Origin: Castellaniella daejeonensis
Lineage (GTDB): Bacteria; Pseudomonadota; Gammaproteobacteria; Burkholderiales; Burkholderiaceae_B
Assembly: GCF_039523555.1 (NCBI RefSeq)
Contig: NZ_BAAAFN010000011.1
Location: 270,736-334,735 of the forward strand
Length of the DNA: 64,000 nucleotides
Reading direction: 5' to 3'
Shown here: piece after piece, positions 44,244 to 52,965 of the stretch
How positions within the stretch are numbered: position 1 is the first letter of the stretch
Layout: every line of letters starts with the position of its first letter
Made by a program: the position numbers and the translations under genes
Notes under the pieces: generated by a model
Database searches by the model: none
What the model was told of the DNA's origin: nothing
What the model saw: the letters and a program-made list of their open reading frames with translations, nothing else

Positions 44244-45761
44244 CTACGCGGCGCCGCCGGGACGGTACTGGATCGCCTGGCCGACATGCCCGGCCTCGAC
44301 CCGGTCGGCGCCGTCCAGGTCGGCCAGTGTCCGTGCCACCCGCAGGGTCCGCCGCGTGGCGCGGGCCGACCAGCCCCAGGCCGACGCGGCACGCGCCAGC
44401 AACGCCCGCCCATCGGCATCCGGATTGCCGTGGCCATCCAGGGCCGCGCCGTCCAGATCGGCATTCAGGCACCCCTGGCGCGAGAATTGCCGCTGCCGGG
44501 CGTCCACCACCCGCGCCCGGACTTGCGCCGAAGGCTCGCCGGGTGGGGCCTCCAGCCACGCGGCTTCCACGCCCAGGCTGACGTGCAGATCGATGCGGTC
44601 CAGCAGCGGCCCGGAGATCCGCGCCCGATAGCGCGCAATGACATCGCTGGAGCAGGCGCATTCCCGGCGGGGGTGAGGATGCCCGTGCCAGCCGCACGGA
44701 CAGGGGTTCATGGCGGCCACGAGCTGGAAGCGGGCGGGAAAAGTGCAGCTGCCGGCGGCCCGGGCGACCGTGACGATGCCTGTCTCCAGCGGTTCGCGCA
44801 GGGCCTCCAGGGCCCGGCGGTCGAATTCGGGCAGTTCGTCCAGAAACAGCACGCCGTGATGGGCCAGGCTGATTTCCCCGGGCCTGGGATGGGCTCCCCC
44901 ACCCACCAGGGCCGGCATGGATGCCCCGTGATGGGGCGCCCTGAACGGCGGCACCCGGGACAGTGACGGCCGGGACCGCGCCAACCCATGCACGGCGGCG
45001 ACTTCCAGGGCCTGCTCGGAACTCAGGGGGGGCAACAGGCCGGGCAGCCGATGCGCCAGCATGCTCTTGCCGACACCGGGACAGCCGCTGAGCAGCAAAC
45101 CGTGCCCGCCTGCGGCAGCCAGCTCCAGGGCGACCCGCGCCGCCGCCTGCCCATGGACATCGGACAGGCATGGCACGGGGGCTTCGTCCCGAGGGTCGTC
45201 ATGAACCGGCACGGCGGCGGGCAATTCTGCCCTGCCGGCGAAATGCGCAACGACTTCATCCAGCCCCGCCGCAGCCAGAACCCTCAGACCAGGCACCCGG
45301 GCAGCGACACCTGCCGACGCCGGCGCCATGATGAGCGAAGCCTGCGGATCGCCCCGGGCCACCGAAAGCGCAATCGCCAGCGCGGCATCCGCCGGCAGAA
45401 TGGCGCCCGTCAGCGACAGCTCGCCCACCAGCACGTAATGCCGCACGTCGGGCACTCCGCCGCCGGCATCGGCGATCTGACCCGACGCCAGCAGGACCCC
45501 CAGGGCAATCGGCAGGTCGAAGCGGCCGGAATCCTTGGGCAGGTCGGCGGGTGCCAGATTGGCGGTGATGCGGCCCGCCGGGAACTCGAAGCCGCTGCTC
45601 AGCAGAGCCGAACGCACCCGCTCGCGGCTCTCGCGCACGCCCGCACCCGGCAGGCCGACGATGGAAAAAGAAGGCAGGCCGCCGCCCACGTGGACTTCGA
45701 CCTGCACGGGCCGGACCTGCAACCCGAACAGGGCCCGGCCGGATAGAACGGCAAGCGACAT
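44244..45761 (-). CDS. comM: ComM/YifB family Mg-chelatase-like AAA+ ATPase
   Basis: 505 residues from the ATG at 45761, which follows a strong gggagga; the open frame extends further but lacks such a site. A Lon-protease-like N-terminal domain (SLAVLSGRALFGLQVRP, FSIVGLPGAGVRESRERV) precedes the AAA+ domain with Walker A LSGCPGVGKSMLAHRL, Walker B GVLFLDELPEFDR, and the Mg-chelatase C-terminal domain, which holds zinc-type cysteines (MNPCPCGWHGH, RRECACS). ComM promotes branch migration during natural transformation. Confidence 0.92.
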   Translation of the reverse strand: MSLAVLSGRALFGLQVRPVQVEVHVGGGLPSFSIVGLPGAGVRESRERVRSALLSSGFEFPAGRITANLAPADLPKDSGRFDLPIALGVLLASGQIADAGGGVPDVRHYVLVGELSLTGAILPADAALAIALSVARGDPQASLIMAPASAGVAARVPGLRVLAAAGLDEVVAHFAGRAELPAAVPVHDDPRDEAPVPCLSDVHGQAAARVALELAAAGGHGLLLSGCPGVGKSMLAHRLPGLLPPLSSEQALEVAAVHGLARSRPSLSRVPPFRAPHHGASMPALVGGGAHPRPGEISLAHHGVLFLDELPEFDRRALEALREPLETGIVTVARAAGSCTFPARFQLVAAMNPCPCGWHGHPHPRRECACSSDVIARYRARISGPLLDRIDLHVSLGVEAAWLEAPPGEPSAQVRARVVDARQRQFSRQGCLNADLDGAALDGHGNPDADGRALLARAASAWGWSARATRRTLRVARTLADLDGADRVEAGHVGQAIQYRPGGAA

Positions 45762-45905
45762 CGGCTCCTCCCGCGTCATCCCCTGCGCCACTATAAGAGC
45801 GGCATGCGGATCGGGGGGAGCGGGCGTGACGGAACTGTCCCGCCCAGCCGCGCCTGCCCGGCGCGCCGCCCGGTCCACCGGGCCGGCACGCCGGAACGGC
45901 AGCCC

Positions 45906-46313
45906 TTACTTCGAGCTGCTGCTGGAATTGCCGACTGCGCCCTGGATGGCCGCATCGGCCTTGGCCGCGCCTTCCTTCACGGACTCGCGGGCGCTGTTGG
46001 CCGCATCGCCGGCCTTTTCGGCCAGTTCACCCGCTTTTTCGGACACGGCCTGGCCGGCTTCGGCCATCTTGTCCTTGGCTGTTTCAGTGGATTCCTTGAT
46101 CTTGTCCTGCATGGACTGCTGATCGGCCGGCGCGCTCTGCTGTTCCTGCGGAGCGGGCGCGATGGGAGGCACGGGAGCCGGCGTGGGCGCCGTCGAAGGC
46201 GCGGGAGCCGCCGGAGGCGGCGCAGAAGCGTCATCGCTCTTGGAGCAAGCACCCAGCAGGCTCAGCGATGCCACCATGGCGGCCAGAGTCAGCGTTTTAC
46301 GCGTCATGTTCAT
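45906..46313 (-). CDS. Small lipoprotein with amphipathic Ala/Glu/Lys repeats
   Basis: 135 residues. The start at 46313 has aggga six bases upstream. The signal peptide ends in the lipobox LSLLGAC, so the mature protein begins with a lipidated Cys. A Pro/Ala-rich linker (APPPAAPAPSTAPTPAPVPP) is followed by a long amphipathic helix with 11-residue-like repeats (KESTETAKDKMAEAGQAVSE, KAGELAEKAGDAANSARES), LEA- or YtxH-like in pattern. An envelope role is likely; the exact function is unknown. Confidence 0.75.
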   Translation of the reverse strand: MNMTRKTLTLAAMVASLSLLGACSKSDDASAPPPAAPAPSTAPTPAPVPPIAPAPQEQQSAPADQQSMQDKIKESTETAKDKMAEAGQAVSEKAGELAEKAGDAANSARESVKEGAAKADAAIQGAVGNSSSSSK

Positions 46314-46555
46314 GATCTTCCCTATACAAAATTCCGCTGTCATTGAAGTGGCGGATCATCTTCGAGGACCGGTCTGTTACAACCGGCTTGGTTACAATTC
46401 TAGCGGCCCTGGATCAGGGGTAAACCCTGACTTGTAATGACTGATGTCCAGCAACACCGCCATGCCGGACAGCCCGCCAGAGCCGCCTTCCCAGGAAAAA
46501 ACCGACCGGATCACCCGGCCCGCGCCCACATTCCGCATCAACAACTGGACACAAA

Positions 46556-46593
46556 GGCACCGTTTCGGGGCATGCCTGCACCTGCGTAGTGCA
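46556..46593 (+). promoter_or_regulatory. Two NtrC-type enhancer sites upstream of glnK
   Basis: GGCACC-GTTTC-GGGGCA (46556-46572) and TGCACC-TGCGT-AGTGCA (46577-46593) match the NtrC consensus TGCACC-N5-GGTGCA at 10-11 of 12 positions. Their centres are 21 bases apart, two helical turns, and they lie about 90-125 bases before the predicted start. The rest of the 46314-46707 gap holds a small hairpin (46414-46430) and no gene. Confidence 0.75.
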
Positions 46594-46655
46594 GACTCTC
46601 CGCCATGCCCTTTCACGCTGCACTGCGCCGCTACGCTCCCACTCCGCCCGAAAAT

Positions 46656-46671
46656 TGGCATGCCTTTTGCT
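46656..46671 (+). promoter_or_regulatory. Sigma-54 promoter of glnK-amtB
   Basis: TGGCATG-CCTT-TTGCT at 46656-46671 keeps the essential GG (46657-46658) and GC (46669-46670) with 12-base periodicity, as in the -24/-12 consensus TGGCACG-N4-TTGCA. The start is expected near 46682, 26 bases before the glnK ATG. Confidence 0.8.
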
Positions 46672-46707
46672 TGAACCCTGATGCAAGGACACTGCAAAGG
46701 AGCTTTC

Positions 46708-47046
46708 ATGAAACTCGTCACCGCACTCATCAAGCCTTTCAAACTGGAGGAGGCTCATGCAGCGCTGGAGGCTGCCGGCATCCAGGGCATGACGGTCACC
46801 GAAGCCAAGGGATTCGGCCGGCAGAAAGGACACACCGAACTCTATCGGGGCGCGGAGTACCAGGTCGATTTCCTGCCCAAGCTGCAGGTCCAGGTCGCGG
46901 TCCCGGATTCACTGGTCGAAATGACGGTGGAATGCCTGTGCCAGTCGGCCCGGACAGGCAAGATCGGCGACGGCAAGATCTTCGTCACCCCCCTCGAGCA
47001 CGTCGTGCGGATCCGCACGGGCGAAACCGGCGAAGCCGCCCTCTGA
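46708..47046 (+). CDS. glnK: Nitrogen regulatory PII protein GlnK
   Basis: 112 residues from the ATG at 46708 behind caaagga. MKLVTALIKPFKLEEAH, the T loop KGHTELYRGAEYQVDF with the uridylylation Tyr51, and GKIGDGKIFV with TGETGEAAL at the C-terminus are the PII signatures. It senses 2-oxoglutarate and ATP/ADP and blocks the AmtB channel when nitrogen is plentiful. NtrC/sigma-54 control and cotranscription with amtB fit GlnK and not GlnB. Confidence 0.94.
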   Translation: MKLVTALIKPFKLEEAHAALEAAGIQGMTVTEAKGFGRQKGHTELYRGAEYQVDFLPKLQVQVAVPDSLVEMTVECLCQSARTGKIGDGKIFVTPLEHVVRIRTGETGEAAL

Positions 47047-47069
47047 CCCTACTGGAAAAGGAGTACCTG

Positions 47070-48299
47070 ATGGACAAGAGCGATCTGGTCTGGACCATGA
47101 TCTCGACCCTGCTGGTCTGGCTGATGTGCATGCCGGGACTGGCGCTGTTCTACGGCGGCCTGGCACGCAAGCGCCACGCGTTATCCGTCATGACCCAGAC
47201 GCTGGGCGTCTGCGCACTGGTCGTGGTGCTGTGGTTCTTCTACGGCTATTCCCTGGTCTTCACCGAGGGTTTTGGCGGCCTGGGCGGATGGTCCCGTCTC
47301 GGCCTGGCTGGCCTGTACCAGGGTGGTGACGCGGCACCGCTACCCTTGCTGGGCACGATCCCCGAGCTGCTGTTCGCCCTCTTCCAGGCAACATTCGCTG
47401 CCATCACCTGCGGGCTGATCACCGGCAGCATGGCGGAGCGCACCCGCTTCGGCGCCGCGCTGGCCTTTGCCGGCCTGTGGTTCACGCTGGGCTACATGCC
47501 GATTGCACACATGGTCTGGGCCGGAGACGGCTGGCTGCACCTGCGCGGCGCACTGGACTTCGCCGGCGGCACCGTGGTTCACATCAGTGCGGGCGCGGCC
47601 GGCCTGATCGGCGCGCGGTGGGTCGGCCCACGGCTGGGATACGGCCGTGAAGCCATGCTGCCCCACAGCCTGCCGCTGAACCTGACCGGCGCCGCCCTGC
47701 TGTGGGTGGGCTGGTTCGGCTTCAATGGCGGCTCGGCGCTGGCTGCCAACGAGCAGGCCGTCCTGGCCGTGGCCAATACCCTGCTGGCCGCCGCCTGCGG
47801 CGTACTGGCCTGGGCGCTGGCGGAGCGGGTGCTGAAGGGACGGGCCTCGCTGCTGGGCGCGGCCTCGGGCGCCATCGCCGGACTCGTGGGCATCACGCCC
47901 GCCGCCGGCCTGGTCTCACCGGGCGCGGCGCTGGTCATCGGTACGCTCGCGTCCTGGGCCGCACTCTGGGGCGTGAGCGGCCTGAAGCGGCGCCTGGGTA
48001 TCGACGACGCCTTCGATGTCTTCGGCATCCATGCCGTGGGCGGCATCGTCGGCGCCATCCTGACGGGCGTGTTCTATTCAGCCGACCTCGGCGGCCCCGG
48101 CCCGGCGGGCATGGACGCCCTGCTGCTTCAGACCTGGCTGCAGATCGAGGCCGTGCTGGTCAGTCTGGTCTGGGCTTCCGTCAGCGCCGCAATCTGCGCC
48201 TGGCTGGTCGACCGCCTGCTGGGACTGCGAATCGCGGCCGACGAGGAACGCCAGGGTCTGGATTCCGCCGAGCACGGCGAAACGGCCTACCCGGACTGA
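47070..48299 (+). CDS. amtB: Ammonium transporter AmtB
   Basis: 409-residue channel with about 11 membrane segments, starting at 47070 after aaaagga. The conserved twin-His pore residues are in GTVVHISAGAAGL and VFGIHAVGGIVGA; FNGGSALAANE and the Phe gate region are also present. There is no obvious extra N-terminal signal segment. It is 23 bases after glnK and its 3' end overlaps that of the convergent GGDEF gene by 13 bases. Confidence 0.93.
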   Translation: MDKSDLVWTMISTLLVWLMCMPGLALFYGGLARKRHALSVMTQTLGVCALVVVLWFFYGYSLVFTEGFGGLGGWSRLGLAGLYQGGDAAPLPLLGTIPELLFALFQATFAAITCGLITGSMAERTRFGAALAFAGLWFTLGYMPIAHMVWAGDGWLHLRGALDFAGGTVVHISAGAAGLIGARWVGPRLGYGREAMLPHSLPLNLTGAALLWVGWFGFNGGSALAANEQAVLAVANTLLAAACGVLAWALAERVLKGRASLLGAASGAIAGLVGITPAAGLVSPGAALVIGTLASWAALWGVSGLKRRLGIDDAFDVFGIHAVGGIVGAILTGVFYSADLGGPGPAGMDALLLQTWLQIEAVLVSLVWASVSAAICAWLVDRLLGLRIAADEERQGLDSAEHGETAYPD

Positions 48300-50359
48300 G
48301 TCCTGGAACGCACGACGGCCGGGCTTCGCATCCCGGCCTCGTAGATACGGCACTGGTTGCGGCCATGCTCCTTGGCCGCATACATGGCAAGATCGGCGGC
48401 GCGCAGCAACTCGCTGGCGTCGCCGCCGTCGCAGGGATAGAAGGCCACCCCCATGCTGGCGGAAACCTGCGCGACGCTGTCGCCCAGCACATAGGGCTGA
48501 GACAGGGCTTCCAGCACCTTGTGACACAAGGGAAGGACATCGTTCGGATCCCCGATGTCCCGGACGATGAGCGTGAACTCATCGCCGCCCAGCCGGGCCA
48601 CCATGTCCGAATTGCGCACGCATTCGCTCAGCCGGCGGGCCACCAGCCGCAGCAGTTGGTCGCCCGCCTCGTGGCCCAGCGTATCGTTGACTTCCTTGAA
48701 AAGATCCAGGTCCAGGAACGCCAGGGCAAAGGGCAATCCGCCACCCCGGCTGTGCTCGATGCTGCGTCGCAGGTTTTCCTGGAACATCTGCCGATTGGGC
48801 AGCTGGGTCAGGTGATCGTAGTGTGCCTGATGCCAGATCGTCGCTTCGCGCCGACGCTTCTCGGTCACGTCGGAGAACAGGCCGATGCGGCAATTGACGC
48901 TGCCATCTTCGTTGTAGGACGTATTGATCGACAGGCGTTCGACGTATTCTTCTCCCGATTTGCGCCGGTTGTGGATATCGCCGTTCCAGCGGCCGGTCTC
49001 ATGCAGCTGGGCCCACATTGCCTGGTAGAAGGCCTGGTCGTGGCGACCTGAACTGAGCACGGCCATGGTGCGTCCGACCACTTCCTCGGCGCTGTAGCCA
49101 GTCACCGCCGTGAAGGCCGGGTTGATGTCCTGGATGACGCCGTCGGCATCGGTCACCACCATGGCCTCGCTGGTGTGGGCATAGACCAGGGCGGCCCGCC
49201 GCGCGGAAGCCTCGGCACGCCTGCGCTCGGTGATGTCGAACATGATGCCGATCAGGGCCGGGCGGCCGTGCAGATACATCCTCGAGCCGAAGATTTCCAG
49301 TTCGATCGGATCGCCATCGCGGCGCCGCGCCACGCATTCGTAGCGCATTCCGGTCGTATGCCCGGCCAGACGTTCCTGCAATCGGGTACGAACCACCTCG
49401 TAAGCAGGGCCGACAAACACCTGTTTGAAGGGCAGTCCGCCAGCCAGTTCATCGCGGGGATACCCCAGGATTTCCGCCAGCCGCTCATTGGCGTGTATGA
49501 AGCGCAGGTTTTCGTCAGCCATGTAGATGCCTGCGACCGTATTGTCGGACAGACCCTCGAACATGGCCTGTGACTCGGCCAGCGCGGCGTGTTTTTTCTG
49601 GATGTCTGCAAGCAACTGCTCGATGTGCGCTGCGGAATCGTTCAACACCTGGCCCAACTCGCCCAGCTCGTCACCGGGCGGCAACGCGGAGCGGGCGGAA
49701 TAATCGCCTGCTGCCAGGGCACTGCACTGGTCCACCAGTTCGCGAATGGGCCGCAGGATGCGGCGGAAGACCACCCAGCCCGCCAGCGCCAGCAGCACGA
49801 GGTCGAGCGCGAACAAGGCATAGGCGCCATAGAGCGTCTTTTGCTGGACCGCCCTGGCCTGAACGACCAGGCCGTCCATGAGCGCCTCGGTGCGCGCCAG
49901 CAGATCCGCGCCGTTTCGCGCCATTTCGGCCACGGCGGAACGGTCGCCTGCCGGCGCCTCCGCCAGTGCGCCGACGGCAACACCATAGCGCTTCCAGGCC
50001 AGGCCGACTTCGCGCAACTGCGGCGAGAGCACAGCCGGCACCGGGACGATATCCAGATCGAATACGCGGCCGCCACGGCGCAACGCCTCGTATGCCGCTT
50101 CGAACGAAGATGGCAGGTCTTCCTGGATGGCATCCAGCAGTTCGAGGTCGGGATGCCGGTGCGCCATCAGGGCCTGCAGGCCGATGCGCTGGCTCAGCAT
50201 GCGCATCTTGCCGGCGACGTTCAATGTGGCCGCCATGCCGTCGCTTTCCCGCAGGAGGAACTGGACGATGGACACGTTGCCGACGGCCAGCAGTACAACC
50301 AGTACGAAGGCTAGCGAGGCCTTCTGCCTCAGGGTGCGGGGGATGGAGTCGAGTCGCAA
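48287..50359 (-). CDS. Membrane-bound diguanylate cyclase with HAMP and two PAS domains
   Basis: 690 residues. A membrane segment at about 14-34 (ASLAFVLVVLLAVGNVSIV) and a PilJ/NarX-like periplasmic region (AGKMRMLSQRIGLQALM) precede a second membrane segment (about 175-197), HAMP (RRILRPIRELVDQC...), two PAS domains (about 265-385 and 390-510) and a C-terminal GGDEF domain. The active site is GGDEF at 591-595 and the inhibitory RxxD site is RNSD at 582-585, so it should make c-di-GMP with product feedback. There is no EAL domain. The type IV pili/nitrate-sensor-like input hints at sensing a small periplasmic anion, but this is inference. Confidence 0.9.
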   Translation of the reverse strand: MRLDSIPRTLRQKASLAFVLVVLLAVGNVSIVQFLLRESDGMAATLNVAGKMRMLSQRIGLQALMAHRHPDLELLDAIQEDLPSSFEAAYEALRRGGRVFDLDIVPVPAVLSPQLREVGLAWKRYGVAVGALAEAPAGDRSAVAEMARNGADLLARTEALMDGLVVQARAVQQKTLYGAYALFALDLVLLALAGWVVFRRILRPIRELVDQCSALAAGDYSARSALPPGDELGELGQVLNDSAAHIEQLLADIQKKHAALAESQAMFEGLSDNTVAGIYMADENLRFIHANERLAEILGYPRDELAGGLPFKQVFVGPAYEVVRTRLQERLAGHTTGMRYECVARRRDGDPIELEIFGSRMYLHGRPALIGIMFDITERRRAEASARRAALVYAHTSEAMVVTDADGVIQDINPAFTAVTGYSAEEVVGRTMAVLSSGRHDQAFYQAMWAQLHETGRWNGDIHNRRKSGEEYVERLSINTSYNEDGSVNCRIGLFSDVTEKRRREATIWHQAHYDHLTQLPNRQMFQENLRRSIEHSRGGGLPFALAFLDLDLFKEVNDTLGHEAGDQLLRLVARRLSECVRNSDMVARLGGDEFTLIVRDIGDPNDVLPLCHKVLEALSQPYVLGDSVAQVSASMGVAFYPCDGGDASELLRAADLAMYAAKEHGRNQCRIYEAGMRSPAVVRSRTQSG

Positions 50360-50497
50360 GAAGAGGCCTGGAAATATCGGGGTCGGGAACCGGGGTATTA
50401 CCTATGGGCGATTCTACCAACGAACCAGCAAACCAGGAATCGGCTCGAGCACCAGGCGTTGCGGACGCGGCTGCACCGCGACAGCCAGGTGCCTCGT

Positions 50498-52252
50498 TCA
50501 GGCGTCCAGCGTGGACAGATCGATGCGTTCGGCCCGGTTCAGCGCCGATGCGACCTTGACCCGCAGGGCGTTGGAATGCGCCTTGCGGATTTCCTTCTTC
50601 ACGTCCAGCAACTGCTGCGGGTGCATGGAAAACCCGGTCAGGCCCAGGCCCAGCAGCATTCGCGTCACGCGCACATCGCCGGCCATCTCGCCGCAGATCG
50701 ACACGGGCTTGCCCAGCCGTTCGCCGATATTGATGGTGTGCGCGATCAAGCGCAGCACGGCCGGATGCATCGGATCATACAGGGCGGCAACGTCGGTATC
50801 CCCCCGGTCGATCGCCAGCACGTACTGGATCAGGTCGTTGGTTCCGATCGACAGGAAATCCAGTGCCTCCGCGAAGGGCTCGATCGCGATGGCCATGGCC
50901 GGGATCTCGACCATGGCACCCACTTGCACGTCGGTATTGTGGGGCACTCCCTGGGCACGCAGTTCTTCCGCGGCCCGCGCCAGGGCGCGGCGGGCAGCAT
51001 GGATTTCGTGCATGTGCGAGATCATGGGAAACAGCACCCGGATCGACCCGTGCGCGGCAGCCCGCAACAGCGCCCGCAGCTGCGTGTTGAACATCTCGGG
51101 ATTGGCCAGACAGTAACGGATCGCCCGCAGGCCCAGGGCCGGATTGGTGGCCACGGTTGCCTCGCCATCGAGCGTCTTGTCGGCGCCGATGTCCAAGGTG
51201 CGGATGGTGACCGGCCTGCCCGCCATGGTGCGCACGACCGAGGCATAGGCCTCGTACTGCTCGTCCTCGCCCGGCAGGTCGGGCCTTCCCATGAACAGGA
51301 ATTCGCTGCGGAACAGCCCGATGCCTTCGGCGCCGGCCGCCAGCGCATCGGCGGCCTCGTCGGGCAGTTCGATATTGGCTTCCATCCGGATCTGGATGCC
51401 GTCGAGCGTCACGGCCGGCGCAAAGCGCAGCGCCTTGAGTTCGTCGCGTTCGCGCAGGAAGGCCGCCTGCCGTTCCTGGTATTCCCGCAGCACGGCGTCC
51501 GAGGGATTGACCAGGACCAGCCCGTTCAGCCCGTCGACGATCAGCCGATCGCCATCGCGAACCAGCGTGCGCACCGACCCCATGCCGACCACGGCGGGCA
51601 CGTTCATGCTGCGCGCCACGATGGCCGTGTGCGAAGTGGTGCCGCCCAGGTCCGTCAGAAAGGCGCCGAAGCGGCCGCCGCGCAGGCGCATCATGTCGGC
51701 TGGCGAGATGTCGCGCGCCACCACGATCAGACTGCCATCGGCAGCCACGACATCCAGATTCGGCAGCCAATGCATGGATCCGGACAGCACGCGCAGGACG
51801 CGTTCGATCACCTGGCGCACATCGCCGCTGCGTTCGCGCAGGTAGGCGTCCTCCATCATGGAGAACTGTTCCACCAGGATCTGACCCTGGGCCGTCAGGG
51901 CCCATTCGGCGTTGTACCGGCGCTCCTCGATCAGCTGGCAGACGGACTGGACCAGCATGGGATCCTGCAGCAGCATGGCATGGACCGACAGGAGCACGCC
52001 CAGCTCGCGCGGCGCGTCGGCGGGCAGATCGGCGGCCATCTGGCTCAGGTCGCGCACGGTTTCATCCACCGCCCGCGTGAAGCGCTGCTGTTCGGTCTCG
52101 ATGTCTTCGTCGGCGATGCGATAGTGGGCGACCTCGAGCGAAGCCGCGCTCATGACCACGGCCCGCCCGATGGCATAGCCGCGCACCACGCCCTGGCCAT
52201 ACAGGCACAGGGTGGAAGAAATCGCGGATGTAGCGGGTTCCGGCGGATTCAT
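50498..52252 (-). CDS. ptsI: PTS enzyme I
   Basis: 584 residues. The phosphorylated His208 is in GGTTSHTAIVARS; the PEP-binding barrel shows EGIGLFRSEFLFM, RTLDIGADK, MISHMHE, EIPAMAI, IGTNDLIQYVLAIDR and VSICGEMAGD. It passes phosphate from PEP to HPr. The operon gshB-EIIA-ptsH-ptsI contains no sugar-specific permease, so a regulatory role is likely. The ptsH stop is 14 bases upstream. Confidence 0.94.
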   Translation of the reverse strand: MNPPEPATSAISSTLCLYGQGVVRGYAIGRAVVMSAASLEVAHYRIADEDIETEQQRFTRAVDETVRDLSQMAADLPADAPRELGVLLSVHAMLLQDPMLVQSVCQLIEERRYNAEWALTAQGQILVEQFSMMEDAYLRERSGDVRQVIERVLRVLSGSMHWLPNLDVVAADGSLIVVARDISPADMMRLRGGRFGAFLTDLGGTTSHTAIVARSMNVPAVVGMGSVRTLVRDGDRLIVDGLNGLVLVNPSDAVLREYQERQAAFLRERDELKALRFAPAVTLDGIQIRMEANIELPDEAADALAAGAEGIGLFRSEFLFMGRPDLPGEDEQYEAYASVVRTMAGRPVTIRTLDIGADKTLDGEATVATNPALGLRAIRYCLANPEMFNTQLRALLRAAAHGSIRVLFPMISHMHEIHAARRALARAAEELRAQGVPHNTDVQVGAMVEIPAMAIAIEPFAEALDFLSIGTNDLIQYVLAIDRGDTDVAALYDPMHPAVLRLIAHTINIGERLGKPVSICGEMAGDVRVTRMLLGLGLTGFSMHPQQLLDVKKEIRKAHSNALRVKVASALNRAERIDLSTLDA

Positions 52253-52266
52253 GCGGGTGTCGGGGG

Positions 52267-52536
52267 CTATTCGGCTTCCCCGAAACGGCTTTCGAACAGG
52301 GCACGGATATCGGCCAGCGCCTGGGCCTCGTCCTCGCCCTGGGCATCGACCCGGACAGTGACACCCAGGCCTGCGGCCAGCATCATCACGCCCATGATGC
52401 TCTTGGCATTGACGCGCTGCGCTCCCCGCGAAATGAAGATGTCGCAGCGGTAGCGACCGGCGAGCTGGGTCAGCTTGGCCGCCGCGCGCGCATGCAGTCC
52501 CAGCTTGTTCGAAATCACCAGGTCGATGGAGGGCAT
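52267..52536 (-). CDS. ptsH: Phosphocarrier protein HPr
   Basis: 89 residues from the ATG at 52536; a GTG two codons earlier is also possible, and aggag precedes both. His15 lies in NKLGLHARAAAKL, and Ser46 in NAKSIMGVMML, the sites for PEP-dependent and regulatory phosphorylation. It connects enzyme I with the EIIA encoded just upstream. Confidence 0.94.
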   Translation of the reverse strand: MPSIDLVISNKLGLHARAAAKLTQLAGRYRCDIFISRGAQRVNAKSIMGVMMLAAGLGVTVRVDAQGEDEAQALADIRALFESRFGEAE

Positions 52537-52548
52537 GGGCACGGGCTC

Positions 52549-52965
52549 CTAGCAGTCACACGGGGGTTCCGCATTCACGATACCGCGCAGCGCCCCCTGG
52601 CGCACGCGTTCGCTGAGAGATTCGGGGTTTTCCTGCTGGTCTGTCAAGGCCTTGAGCACCATGCAGGCATTGGTTCCGGTCAACAAATGCGCCACATAGC
52701 CGTCGTCCAGCGCCTGTCGCAGGGCCTGGGCGGCAATGTTGAAGGGCGTGGCTCCATACAGGTCGCACAGGATCAGGATGGGTTCGGCAGGGCCGCGCAC
52801 ACGCATCCATTCCAGGATGCGCCCGGTCTGGGCGGCGGGCTCGGCGTCGGGCGCGACGTCGAAGACCGTCAGGTCGGGCACCCGGCCCAGCACGTGCCGG
52901 GCGCAGGCCTCGAAGGCGGCGCCCAGAGGCTCATGCATGACCAGGGCGATACGGGTGGTATTCAT
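52549..52965 (-). CDS. PTS EIIA component, mannose family
   Basis: 138 residues. The active-site His11 lies in IALVMHEPLGAAF, and ILILCDLYGATPFNIAAQ and GTNACMVLKAL match the mannose-type EIIA fold. No EIIB, EIIC or EIID is nearby, so the protein probably regulates partners instead of driving uptake. It is known in related bacteria as part of a sugar-permease-free PTS. Its start overlaps the gshB stop by four bases. Confidence 0.9.
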   Translation of the reverse strand: MNTTRIALVMHEPLGAAFEACARHVLGRVPDLTVFDVAPDAEPAAQTGRILEWMRVRGPAEPILILCDLYGATPFNIAAQALRQALDDGYVAHLLTGTNACMVLKALTDQQENPESLSERVRQGALRGIVNAEPPCDC

